64,000 bases of DNA. Source: Polyporus tsugae. Lineage: Eukaryota > Basidiomycota > Agaricomycetes > Polyporales > Polyporaceae. The position numbers and the translations under genes are program-made. Position 1 is the first letter of the stretch, and every line of letters begins with the position of its first letter. The stretch spans positions 248,001 through 312,000 of the forward strand of contig JAHRBS010000008.1 in the NCBI GenBank assembly GCA_024305745.1, written 5' to 3'. Under the pieces are notes generated by a model. That model ran no database searches. It saw only the letters and a list, made by a program, of their open reading frames with translations, and had not been told where the DNA came from. Positions 11,532 through 23,294 of the stretch are shown piece after piece.

Positions 11532-13507
11532 ATGCAGCCCTCGCTAGACCACGAAATGGCCTTCGACGACGATGGTGCGTACCATTTCCAAATATAGGCA
11601 TCACGCGCCCCGTACTGACTCGAGCCGCCCGAACCGCAGACGGCATGCCGCCCTTGGTCGACAATCCCCTCCCGCCCATGACCTTTACCTTCTCGGCGGA
11701 CCTACCTCCCATCTCATACAACTATGAATTTGCTGCACCCGAGTACCCCCCTGAGGTCCCCGCCACCGACATGAACGTGTATTCTCCCCAAGAGACCACC
11801 GTGCTCGACCTGCCTCGTGGATCACACGCCAAGAAGCGCGACGCATCCTACATCCCGCGTCCCCCGAACGCCTTCATCCTCTTCCGCTCCTCCTTCATCC
11901 GCGGCGGCCACATTCCCGGCGAGATCGAGGGCAACCACAGTGCGCTCTCTAAGATCATCGGTACGTTGGATTTCACCACCACCCTCTGCGCGGAAACCGC
12001 GTGCCTGACGCGTTTTGCATCCCCAGGCAAGTGCTGGAAGGCCCTCCCGCGCGAGGAGCGCCAGGTGTGGGAAGCGAAGGCGATCGTCGCGCTCGCGGAG
12101 CACCGCAAGAAGTACCCGGACTGGCGGTTCAAGCCTGCGGCGAACGCGCTCGCGAAGGTGAAGGACGGACCGCGGAAGAGGGGCAACAGGAAGGGGCGAG
12201 GGCAGTCGGAGAAGGAGGAACGCAGTCGCGAGAAGAGGTGCGCCAAGATTGCCGATCTGCTCGTCGCTGGGAAGACGGGATCCGACCTCGCCGCGGCGGT
12301 CGAGATGTACGACTGCGAGACGGGCAGGGGCCGCCGGCCCAAGGACGAAGGTGCGATCGCGAACCTTGGGCTGCCGCAGGTGGAGGGCGAAGGCGACGGT
12401 CGCGGCGTTCCTGCCGTAGGAGAAGATGTCAAGTTCGGTCCCGTGATGGGGCAGCCCGTGCCCAATGCCCATGCCCCGACCCTTACCATTGCGACGGACG
12501 GTCTCGACGTGAAGCCGCTTGCCCCTCGCTCGGCCATAGACGGGCGTTTCAAGGTACCTCTCACGGCGATGTTCAAGCGATCCTCGTCCGCGCCTGCCCG
12601 TCGCGCTCGCACGCCGACTGGGGAAGTTCCGCCCTTTTTGAGCCACCGCCGTGACTCGTTTAGTGCCGCGCCTTCGTCGTTTTCGCGCGCGACCAGTTTC
12701 GACGCTAGTGGGGCCACGCGCGAGGAAATGGCGGAAATTGTATTCGACGGTGGCGCGCCGTGCAAGGGCACAGGGCACGCGTTTGCAGACTGCATGTCTT
12801 CCATCCAGTCGTTCAGCCCAGGCGCTGCCGCGTCTCTCAGTATTCTTCCTCGGAACGCTGTGGACGGGGCCATCGGGGTCAATGACGTGAGTCCATCACG
12901 ATCACACATTGCTTTTTACGCTCGCTTACACTCTGTGGCGTTGCCCTTTTTCAATTTTTCTTCTCCGACGCAGCGCGCCTTGGATGCGTTCGGGTTCGCT
13001 GCAAGCACGTTCTCGAGCCCCCACCTCCCCGCGTTCGATCCTGACACGGATGCGCCCAGCAGCCCGATTCAGTCCCCCATCGACACTCCCCTCGTGTTCG
13101 GCTGGGGCCAGGAATCCGACGTCGGCAGTCCGACGAGCATCTCAGACATGATGGACGAGGCGTACGCACCTGCACCCTCTCCCTCGTCGTATTCCTCTCT
13201 GGAGGGCTGGGCTGGGAGCCCCCTTCCGAAACCGGTGGTTTCGCCGATCAACTCCCCCCTCCCGCGGGTTTGGCATTACGTGGACGGCACCGATTCTCCC
13301 AGCGTCATGAAGAAAGCGTTTGACGCTGCAGCGTGTGCAGCTTACGATTGGAACGTCGAGCGATTCGGATATGAAGACGACCCACAAGGCCACGGACTTC
13401 CTACTGCCCTCGGCTCCGCGCACGCGTTCTATCCCTGGGGTTCGGATGCGCAAGCCCTCGCAGCGTATACCTTCCCGGCCATCCACTGTCGTCAGGACGA
13501 CTTCTAA
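11532..13507 (+). CDS. HMG-box transcription factor
   Basis: Four exons (11532-11574, 11640-11960, 12027-12886, 12974-13507) give 585 residues; introns of 65, 66 and 87 nt all have GT-AG ends and keep phase. The HMG box covers about residues 84-155: it opens with YIPRPPNAFILFRSSF, has the HSALSKIIGKCWKAL helix and ends in HRKKYPDWRFKP, the MATA/Sox-like type used by fungal sexual-development and mating regulators. A Lys/Arg-rich segment follows, probably nuclear localisation. The rest is Ser/Pro-rich and probably disordered. The second intron lies inside the HMG box, between the Gly and Lys of IIGKCW. Two introns are multiples of three and open, so intron retention would not truncate the protein. 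A second gene of this type lies at 43599-45483. The target genes are unknown. Confidence 0.88.
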
Positions 13508-16500
13508 TTGTGTCGCGGTCGATGCCACACTCGCATTCTTGGCCGCATGCCTCGGTAGGTTCGGTCGAATGCGCTCCCGCTCCGTTCAAACCTCGCAGCG
13601 TCTCTTTTGAACGCGCCATCTCCTCGTTTCCCATTCCCATAGACTGCCGTATGTTTTCCCTATGTCGAACGGCCACCGTTATTCGTCTCGTCCCCTTGCT
13701 TCTCGCACCAGTGATTCAACTCACAGGTTCGGCCTCTCCCCTGCGACCGTCCATTCATCTCCCCTCAAGATAAAAAACTTTCCCTTCCTGTCTGTGGTGT
13801 ACGATATCCTAAAGCCGAGGAGCTGGTTTGACAGCGACAGGGCTGATGATCCTGCATGACATCGCTTCATCAACGTCTTCTGGTCTCGTGTTGTGCGGCG
13901 TCTCCGGGTTTCCCTGCCTGATCTCCCTTTTCATATGTTCCTTGACTTTCCTTCCTTACGTATGATTCTATGCCTTCCCCTTAGACTGAGAATATGGGCG
14001 TCGACGCCACATATCCTCTGTAGGTATGTCTCCGCATTGTACAGTACATCATGTTGCACTCATCCCGAGCACCACTCAGATGAGGACTATCTTCACAACC
14101 CCGTCAATATGTATGCGTTACGTATGGAAACCGACCAGCAGTGTAATAGATGTGTGTGCGCTCTGCACCCTGGCCGCCAACGGACCTAAACTTCTAGCGT
14201 CCTTCGACATATTTCCGTGCAATACCGGACGTCCTCGAGTGGTATAATTTCCTCTAGCATTTCTCCTCTTCCCATGTCCGTTTTCCGGTATTCTACGGCC
14301 CCCCTACTGTGGGCCGTGCATGCCTCCGCGGGGCTATCTTATCGTCTCACGTGGGCAATCAGATGATCAATCTCGAATTTCGCTGCAAATCGCAGAGCCT
14401 GTCTGCCCGCAACGTCCAGACTCCACGTCCAGGCCGCCCGGCTTTCTGCCCAGGTCTTCATTAAACATGCCGCCGCCGCGAGGCACTGGACGGCCAGGTG
14501 GAAATCGAGGGAAACCGTCGCACGCGCACGGGTCGGCGTGGTGAGTGTCGTCCCTGCTCCAGTCAGACACAGTCTTTCTCCGCCGAGTGGCGCGAGTCTT
14601 TGCACCCGTATTCGACTACAGTGTACCGACGACGTCTTGTCCTCTCCAGATCCAGGACGCCTCGCGCTCGCGGCGGCTCCGCCACTGCCCCGCGATCAGG
14701 CCTTCGGGACCCCAATCTATGCAACCCAAGCGGACGGGGCTAGGGCCAGGTGCCGTGCGCCACTGCGCGCTGCTGACGGTGTCGTGCCAGCGAATTCAGG
14801 CGACTTCGGGCCCTGGTCTTGTCAGCGACGGCGGCGTAGCACATGTCTCGCCCGGCTTCTCTCGCTCTCACCGCCTTCTATCCCTTCCAAAGGACGCCGG
14901 AGCCGGCGTCTGGACGTCTCTGCTTTGCTTCCGCGCGGCGCGCAGACAGAGAGGGTTCCATCTCGCACGGACAGAGAGTTTCTGCAAATTGTGTCGCCCA
15001 ATGGCGTAGGTGCGCCCCGGGGTCCGGGGATCGCGCGCGCAACCCTCACGGTCAGCCTCGAGCTACCAACCGTCTGGGGCGGAGCGCACGGGCCCTTCCC
15101 CCGGCACGTCGTCGGCTATGGCACTGGCAGCGCCGGGCCCAGGGGGCTTCGGGAGCCTGTTCTCACAGCATGCGGCGCGTGCGGGAGCTTATGCCAGGCT
15201 ATTACGGCGCTTGGTGAGGATTCAACCCGGACGTTCCGGGGACCTGGATATCTCGCTCTCATGTTGCGCAGCAGGACAAGACCAAGGCCCAAACTGACAG
15301 ATTATACGTTATTAGCGGTAAGGCCCGGAGAGCAACTTTGAACTTGAAGAACGTGGAAGGCGCCGCGGCCGCTACTAAGTTAGCGTGTCGCGCCCTGGGC
15401 TATGTATTCGCGCTGCGATGCGAAAATATCGAACTTCGGCGTGAGCGCGCGGGATGACGGCGGGGGTCGTCGCGCTTCCATTCTCGCGAATTTGGGGCAC
15501 ATGTCCTGGGGAGGGCAGGTACGGCTTCCACGATCTTGTGAGCGGGTTGTAAGCGCGACTCAAACACTGATCCTCATCATCGCCCTCGTCGGGCTGTCCA
15601 GACCCGCGGTGAAGAGCTTATCGATGATGAACTGGGGCTCTTCCGTGCTACGAAAGAAAACCCCCTCCTCGCGTCCTCGGCTGTAGGGGCAGGAAGGTCG
15701 GTAGAACGTAGTCAAATTCGAAAAGAGATCGTTTTGAGTGGCGCGCTTAGGTATGTCATGATTCATCTGACATGTCTCGTATGGTTCATCATGTTCTGAT
15801 CTTACGAGCAGGTCAAAGACGCCCCAATAGTTTCGAAGGTTTTAGTGGGAGTGGCCGGAGAGTGAACGATCTCCGCGGCGGGCATAACGAGGCGGTTCGC
15901 TGCGCTCCGAGCACAAGGTTTGAACTTATCGAGCCACCGGACACGAGCTCCTTACATCACCCTGAACTCACGCCGGGCGGGTTTTTGGCAACGAAATGCC
16001 TCCGCGATCTCGCGCGCGAAGCTCCACATGATTTGGGGCTCACAGCACCCGCCTTTCGAAGCGTCCTGGATTGAGCGTATGTTTCGCGCCGCCCTCTTCT
16101 GGCTCACGCGCTCAGGAAGCGCGAGCGATTCGGCGCGGCGAAGCGCACAGACGTGAGTGTGTTTTCCATTTGCAGAGGAGACGCGACTTTAATTAACGAC
16201 CGAGATTAGATTTTTTTCTCAGCTGTGGAGGGGGTGCTGTACGGCAAAATCTTCGGGACGAATTTGCGAGGATTTGAGCCGGTAATGCATGACCGGCACG
16301 GGCCGTCTCGTCGCCCCATGTTCATGCTCACGTCTCTCCCGGCTGTGAACCTATCCGTCCGGCCATGCCAGACGCTTATCAAAGTGACAGGAACGAACGC
16401 CTCAGTACCTTCTCTAGCAAGTCGTACCTTTGGCTCAATTCAAAAAGTTCGTCGGTGCGTCAGTCGATTTCCACATCGATGGGCTGCTCATGCTATCCGC

Positions 16501-18986
16501 GATCGAGACTCGGTCTCTCCAGTGACTAGAGCGCGTTCCCCGTGGAGGTCGAGACCATGAATTTCCCCGGCTTCGCGGAACACTAGCGCCCCACTTTACT
16601 CTATCACCCGGCATACGAGATCTGAGCTCGCGCCCGGACTCTTATTGTCTTCGCTCGATTTGGAGTGGCGGCTAGGCGCACGCGGCTCGTCCCTCGGGAC
16701 GCGATCTCCGACCGGATTGGCTCCTCCTTCGAGGTCCTGGAGGCCTTCGAGATGTACCGGTGAGTGTCTCAGTGTTGTGTTGCGTTGCTATGGCACTCGG
16801 GCTATGTTGTCGAGGACGACTCGCTAGCTGTTGCACGCTCGATCGAATAGTGTGTAGGCCACGAGTCCGCGCCGGTGGTCTTAGCGTTAGGCTCGCATGG
16901 AGGGAGTCATGAGTTACGTTCGTGCAATTCGTTGACATGGTGATCCTCGAAACCTTGGCTGGCTAGCACGTACGCCGTCTCAGTCATCGTTCCCAATGTT
17001 TTCGTCCGTGGAGGAATCCATCGAGGACTCACCTCATGGCCTTCGCGGTTCTAACACGGCAGCAAGCTACCGCCCGGGATTCGCCGATAAATTGGGAAAT
17101 TGGGGCCCTGACCTCGCCTCGTGTCTGGGATTATTGAAAGGGTGGCGCGGTCCCAGTCGCAGAGCCATTGGTCGAATTGCGCCGCGTCCTTTCACAGACA
17201 CATTGACTCGAAGAGCCTACCGGATCAGGCAACCTTCTTACCACATCTGGCAGGTCCATGAAGTGTGTTTGAACACTCGCTCCGGTTGCAACATTGACAT
17301 CTCCACATGTCCGACGTATGCGGCGCATGCCCTCGTGTGCACGGACTGTGCGGGATTCCATACATTGGTCGTTCTGGGCGACGCGATCTCCCGCACTCCT
17401 CAAATAGTGTTTGACCGAGCGCGGAAGATCTGGCTTCGAAGTTTGGGGTACTGAACGTTCCATCTTTTCCCTCGCTCGCCAGGTTTGGCTAGACAGCTCG
17501 GTACCGGACACCCATTCGTACACGGCCAAAAGCCAATCTGAGTGAATTCCAAGTTTGATGGGAAGACGAGGGCCCTTAAGAGCGAAAATCCTGTAACTCT
17601 CATAAAATTCAATTATCAGAAATTCTGATGACAGGGAGCGCGCATTCCAACGTCCGCTTACCAGCAACCGAGATGCTATCAATCCGGCGCCGATGGACTT
17701 CAAGTCACCTTAAAACCCGAGCCCAGCCAAAGGTCCAGCCGGGCGGTCGGAAGACTGGACCGATGGTGGCTCCGGAAGCGAAAATTTCCGAGTTCACACG
17801 GTTCGAATTCCGGCCAAGAGCGGCCATGCTGGACTTGTCTTTCTCTTCCTTGTTCCCCCACCATCGTCTGCCCACCGGATGCTCCCCTTCCGTTCAGCCC
17901 TTTGCAGACGGACGACATTGGCAATCCGGCCGCCTTTTTACAGCATATGTCATGCGATTCCAAGCTAACTTGGTGGGTGCTTCACAGGTGATCTTCACGT
18001 ATACAAGTGGTGCTGACGTGGCATCAGCTGTTCGACGCCGTGGGCCTTGCGTGGGCCGTTCACCGCCTGTAATCCAATTTTAAGTCATTTTTTCACTTGC
18101 ATTGCTGGTATTTGAATACTGCAATTGTTATGCCGCTGATAGTCTTCCAACAGTGCACCTATCGCCTCCCCGCGTTCCGGAAGGACATTCCAAGAACTGT
18201 GCTGTCAACAGCACCGTGATGGTCCCCGATGTGTCTGACCTCGGGGAGTGGTTCTGCGCAGAGTACGCATCTTGGCTCGTAATGCCGCTTCCGTCGCAGT
18301 TGGTCCATTGGGTAGGCATGCAGTGCCATTTCGTGGTCAACGCACCTCCCTGCCACCAACGTGGTTCTGGCACTGGGTTTGAGCCCGTGCCCATAGGTTC
18401 TGGGGTATGGTATACTCAGTAGATTTGTCCGTAGTTTGTTAGCGTAGTTGCTATTGCTGTAGTTGTAGCTATAATATATTTCTATGTCCCACCTAAAAGC
18501 AGCGTGAACGTGAGTGACCTGGCTGGTAGCAAATGTCCCAAAATGGTCCATCTGACTGATTTCGCGGAGCGTGAGACTTCGGTTATCGGAGATGCATCAT
18601 AAGATCAACTTGAGAAATATCGCTCTTAGGTCAATTTCAAGGGCCCTCAAACGCGATTCACTTAAGATTCCCTTAGCGAAATTCCCAAGAGCAAAATCCT
18701 TAAAGTGACCCTAACGTAGCGCTTCCCCCGTGTAGGGGACAATGTCTCAGTGCGTGTGCCCATCCTGCTCCTTTGGGGGAACCAAAGCTCAGCATCAAAG
18801 GCCAGCATTCGGGCGCAGTAGTGTGTGAGGTTCGTCCTCGCGATCAGTGTCAATGTGATGGTTTTTGTTGTTAATGTGCCTTCCAGGAGTCAGCATTCGT
18901 TGTACACAAGCTCGGCCTTCTCTAGGCAGAGTTCAGGGCGAGCCCGGCCGCTCGAGAATTTGTAAGACGCCAGGGTCAAACCTTGC
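13508..18986. other. Gene-poor stretch with decayed coding-like fragments
   Basis: No intact gene is recognised. Short stretches have protein-like composition: 15610-15751 on plus reads GEELIDDELGLFRATKEN and continues open to a good GT donor; 15260-15440 contains an open Lys/Ala-rich frame; 16680-16770 ends DRIGSSFEVLEAFEMYR at a GTGAGT donor. None links to its neighbours without frame breaks. I read this as the remains of one or more old genes or transposons. The transposon starts immediately after. Confidence 0.45.
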
Positions 18987-18988
18987 TA

Positions 18989-19013
18989 CAGTAGACACCC
19001 TCTTAACGCATAC
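18989..19013 (+). repeat. Left terminal inverted repeat of pogo element
   Basis: This 25-base end is identical to the reverse complement of 21514-21538. It is preceded directly by the TA target site at 18987-18988. Confidence 0.95.
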
Positions 19014-19165
19014 CCCTCGGGAAGGGGTCCGTGGTATGTGTTATTAGGGGTCATGGGTTATGGGAGGCGTCGATATTAGGCGCCCACCAAGGGACGAGAC
19101 TTCTGATTATAGGCGCCCACCATGTGGTGGAGTCGTTCGTACATAGGTGGTCTAACTAGACTAGT

Positions 19166-21301
19166 CTATCTAGTACGTGCAAAGAAGTCAGTGATTTCAG
19201 TAGGGACCATATCGCGCTGTATACCAATCCGAATCTGTCGCGTAAACATTGCCAAGACACCCTCCAACTTGCGCGCAACTGGATCATCTGTCACATCGAG
19301 GAACCGGGTAAGGAGGCCGGCAGCCTCCAGGACTTCCGAGCGCGTCGGAGGCTCGACGACGGGTCCATCGTCTTCGGGCTCACCTGAGTCCTCGACCGCC
19401 CTTGCTTCCCGGACAGCCTCCAAGATCTCGGCGTCAGTGATGTCCAGGTCGATTGCCTCCTCCTCCGGGTTGAGGAGCCTCTCGATGCTCATCTTGTTGG
19501 ATGCTTGAAGAGTGCCCCTTGCGCAGAGGCCGTCAAGCGCGTGCTCGACTTCCTTCTCGGCTTCGGCCACTGGATCAGCGGCGGGAGTGTCGTGAATGAG
19601 GGATGAGATGGGAACGCGTGGGGTGGCGATCGGGGGAGATTCAAGATCGGGCGGCAGGATCCCCGCCTTGCGCCAGCAGTGACGGATTGTCGTCGTATCC
19701 ACCTCCCGCCAAGCCGCGTCGGCGAGTCGCATGGCCTGGAGTTGATCAATGTTGTAGATGTCGGCTGGGGGAACATTCGAGTCGTAACGGTTGATAGCGC
19801 GCTCGATGAACTTCGCGCGATAATGAGCCTTGAAGCAACGGATGATCCCTTGATCGTTTGGCTGGACATGTGACGTGAGGTTCGGCTCGAAATTCTCAAC
19901 ACGGATGGCGCGGAGGTCTGGTGGGGGAATGTGACCACTAAAGTTGTCCTGAAGAAGTAGAATCGGCCTATGATTCTTCGCGACAAGTTCTTGATCCCAG
20001 TTCGACAACCATTCCTGGTACAGGTTTGCGGTCATCCAAGCCTTCGCGTTGTTACGATAGCGAAAACCCAGTTGCTCGCCCGTCTTGCCGACAAAGCATC
20101 GGGGCTTCTTCGACTTGCCGATGACGAAGGCTGGTCGCCTCTCGCTGCCGTCTGTGTTCACCGTGAATGCGTATGTAAGGCGAGTCTTCTTCCCTTTCAT
20201 GCCCGCGCCCGGCTTGTCAGCGAGTCCACGATCGGGGGGCATCCTGCCGCCGTCGACTAAACTTAGCGCAAAAATATGCAATGAATTAATTGCGCACTCA
20301 CTGATAGAACAGGCCGGTTTCATCCATATTGAAGATATCTCGGGCCTGGTAGCCACCATCCCTGATGAGATTCTGGATTCGGAGGCGCTCCGCTTCCACA
20401 GTTGCCATGTTCGCTGAGGCTGCCTCACCGTGGCGTCTGATATCCCTCAATCCATGACGCTTCTTGAACCGGTCCAGCCAGCCGTTGCTCAACTCGAGCT
20501 GGTCATCTGCGGGGACCCCCACGTGGACCGCGAACTGTCTCCATTTCTGGCGAAGCACCTCGCCGGTAAGCAGAATGCCCTTCGACATCGCGGTCGACAC
20601 CCAAAGATCCATTGCATCCGAAATCTCTGGATGCTGTGTCTGCCTAAGCCTCTTCGCCGACCTGTCTCCAGCTCGAGTGCTGTCAGCGAGCCGCTCCCGC
20701 CACATCGCCTCCTCCTTCAGCCATTTCGAGATCAGAGGCTGCTTGATATCCCTCTTCCATTTCTTCGCGAAGTGCGCCGCAGTGCGAGTCTGGTTCTTCC
20801 CATTGGCGTAGTGCCAGTCGAGGGCCTCGACCCGTTCCTCGTTCGTCGAATTGTCCCTTTTCTTCTTCTCCGCTGTCTCGGAGCCCTCCTTCTTCTTCGA
20901 CTGGCCTTTTGTCGTCTTGAGATTCTCGGGACCTTTTGTAAAAGCGAGAAATCAATCACTGCAGCGCTCACACTGATGTGCCACGTACGCTTCCTTTTGC
21001 CGCTGACAGACTTCTCTTCGGACTCCTCCTTTAACGCCATCTCGCGGAGTCGGGTGACTGCTGCTTGTTGCTGCTCCGGGAGCGCATCGATTGCCTTCTC
21101 GAAGTCGGAAGCCTTCTCGAGCACATCCACAGCGACATGTTCATCGACGAGGTTCCCTTCCTCATCCAGCCATCGCTCGTCTTCGGAGGTGATCGATTTG
21201 TTCTCGGCGCGACGAGCAAGGAGTTGAGATTTTCGCAATGCAAAAGTGGCTTCTAGGACCTTAAGCCCTCTTTTGAGGATTTCGATCGCTTTCGGGGCCA
21301 T
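19166..21301 (-). CDS. pogo/Tigger-like transposase (CENP-B HTH plus DDE domain)
   Basis: This enzyme should cut and paste the surrounding element. On the minus strand the exons are 21301-20989, 20932-20302 and 20243-19166, giving 673 residues; introns of 56 and 58 nt have clean GT-AG ends (donors GTACGT and GTGAGT). Residues 1-104 are helical and charged. A Tc5/CENP-B-type helix-turn-helix region follows (ISKWLKEE; later NGWLDRFKKRHGLRD). The catalytic domain has Asp308 in FNMDETGLFYQ, Asp414 in LLLQDNFSGH and Asp445 in SHVQPNDQG, a DD30D triad with pogo spacing. The second splice restores the family motif MPPDRGLA. The C-terminal 150 residues are acidic and helical. No stop or frameshift was seen, so it may be active. 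An upstream in-frame ATG at 21331 is possible but 21301 (MAPKAIE) is preferred. Confidence 0.92.
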
Positions 21302-21513
21302 AGGGAGGAGCGACAGGGGATTAAGGAACAATTTTATTCAACCGCAGCACCGTATGTGCCCAACAATTGAAATTACATAACGTCCAGGTATGCCTTTATC
21401 CCGGCCCGAAGGGGTATGCGTATGCGTTATCAGGGGATTATGCGTTTTCCCCCCTTCCCCAAGTCGGGAAAGGCCTCGAGCCATGCGTTATAAGGGGTTA
21501 TGCGTTATGAGAA

Positions 21514-21538
21514 GTATGCGTTAAGAGGGTGTCTACTG
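21514..21538 (-). repeat. Right terminal inverted repeat of pogo element
   Basis: This 25-base end is the exact reverse complement of 18989-19013 and is followed by the TA target duplication at 21539-21540. Confidence 0.95.
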
Positions 21539-21540
21539 TA

Positions 21541-23294
21541 TGTAACAAGACAGAACTTTGCTCAGCCAGTCGGGATCAGTTGGCAGGGAATCGGAGCCCG
21601 GTAGCGTAAGCTACAGGTGCGTGCCTAGGCTCGTCATATTCACGGACGAAGGTGACGGTTCTCGGCGCACACGCCATAATGCATGTCCGCGCTTCTCGTC
21701 AATTTGGCCGTGGCGGGAAGCCGCGAAGCCAGCCGCTAGGCAACGACCCTCCACCACTCATTGACATGCGATTTCGTCGTGAGCCTGTCCAATCTCATAA
21801 GGCCAGCAGATGACCGGCGAGAAGGCTTGGCCGCGATATCGGGTGAGACCTTCACGCGCCATATAATGTATCACGGCATCCGATCCCTCACCGGCACCGT
21901 CCAGCTTGTGATCCATTGTGCGCCATGTTGGTGCATGAATCGACTTCCGGTGGGATGGGAACCTGGGTAGACTTCTCATTCATTTCTCTTATTTCACAGA
22001 ACTACGGCAACGTCTCGGGCTCCTATGTACTGCGTCTGCCGGTTCTGTATGAGGCGGTAATTGGGCTCACGACTTCGCTTCCTAGCATCTCCTGACGCCT
22101 AGGGTGTTTTCGGGAGGCGAGGCAACTGCGCGCGATAGGCATTGCCTGGCCATCTCTACGCCCGGCGCGGTACATCTGTACCTTCATATCTTCCTGCAAT
22201 GTGGGAGGTGGCGTTCATGCACACGCTCGTCACCTTCTAGCCCAAATATGTATCGGACGGAACATTGCCTCATCGATATCGTACTATCGGCGTGCTCGGC
22301 CTCGTCCAGTGGGGACTCGCCTCACCTTGAGCCGCTCTCGTCCTGATCTCCGATGGCGTCCTCCCAGCTCGTACTCTCCAGGTTCACGTTTCCTGCAGGA
22401 ATGAAATACCCTTACTCCTTGCATCGAGTGGCCCCAGAAGCTCAGCCATCATGCTTCTTTGGGTTGCAATTACGCTATGCTCGTATCCAGTGCGTACGTC
22501 GCACGCTTTGCCCATTTCCATTTCCACCGATGACTGGATGGTGTATCGAGTTCGAGCATGACGTCTTCATACTGCTTAGTCGAATGGTGGCGCGTCGAGT
22601 CAAGTTCTCAGAGGGCATCGACGCCATGGTACGTGCTCTCGCTTCTCATATACATCATGTGAGCGCGTCTCTCTTCGAACGACGGCGATTAACGTTCATT
22701 TTTATCTGTCAAATGCCGGTTGGATGTGATGTCCTACAATGGTGCTGAATCCGATGGACTGTTTGAACTCCGTCCCGAACTGTTTCTGAAGATTTGGCGG
22801 ATATTCTGCTTCGTGGAACCGAAGTAAGTACTGTCCCTTTCCATTCTGCGGGACTAGGTGTTGATCTGTGTGTGGCTCTCTCGCTACCGAGGTCGATTTT
22901 GTGGAAAACATTGACCTGCATAGCAAACCTTCAAAAGTACGGCAAAACACTGGCAGACTTCGCGAGGTTCAACCGGCGGAGGCCAGTCGACACATCCGAC
23001 CAGAGTACAGTTCCCTCATTGATCCCATAAACTCATGGCCAATGGTGCGTTCCAAGGTTCTGTCGAGCTCAATGAGCAGCGGTTGACTCGGCTCCTCGGA
23101 GTCTCTCAGGACTCCTTATGAACTGGATTACCATATGGGGCCATACACTCCTTACGTAAGCGGGCTCAGCGACCTCCACGTCGTCCCGTTCTCAGCCCTG
23201 CCTCTGACAAAGGCCCCTCAGAGCCGCCATTCACCCTCACCACCCCTCTTTCTCCACCTTCATCTCTACCTTCGTTCTCGCCTTTGCGGACATT
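21541..23294. other. Intergenic region upstream of PDI
   Basis: No gene is recognised. A short open piece at about 22750-22800 (ELRPELFLKIWRIFC) has protein-like composition but no partners. The last 150 bases are C/T-rich (CCACCTTCATCTC type) and likely form the PDI promoter and leader. Confidence 0.5.

Larger units (their letters stand above)
18989..21538. mobile_element. pogo-type (Tc1/mariner superfamily) DNA transposon
   Basis: The 2,550-bp element has perfect 25-bp terminal inverted repeats (18989-19013 and 21514-21538, outer end CAGTAGACACCC). TA dinucleotides at 18987-18988 and 21539-21540 fit the TA target duplication of this superfamily. It carries one transposase gene on the minus strand. 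Subterminal DNA has several copies of TATGCGTTA-like motifs near the right end (about 21420-21520) and related ATGTGTTATTAGGGG sequence at the left end; these may be transposase-binding sites. The perfect ends and open gene suggest recent insertion. Confidence 0.93.

Noticed and set aside
11822..12909. Long open frames of over 300 codons antisense to the HMG-box gene
   Set aside because: They mirror GC-rich codon use of the sense gene, lack motifs and splice logic, and overlap a well-supported coding strand.
14538..15341. Open frame of about 267 codons on plus
   Set aside because: Composition is Arg/Pro/Ser-rich and typical of a chance frame in GC-rich DNA; a different frame looks more protein-like over the same stretch.
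20244..20301. Alternative acceptor giving GLFYHLVDGGR in the transposase
   Set aside because: The acceptor 14 nt further on gives GLFYQMPPDRGLA, which matches the family motif, with a normal 58-nt intron.
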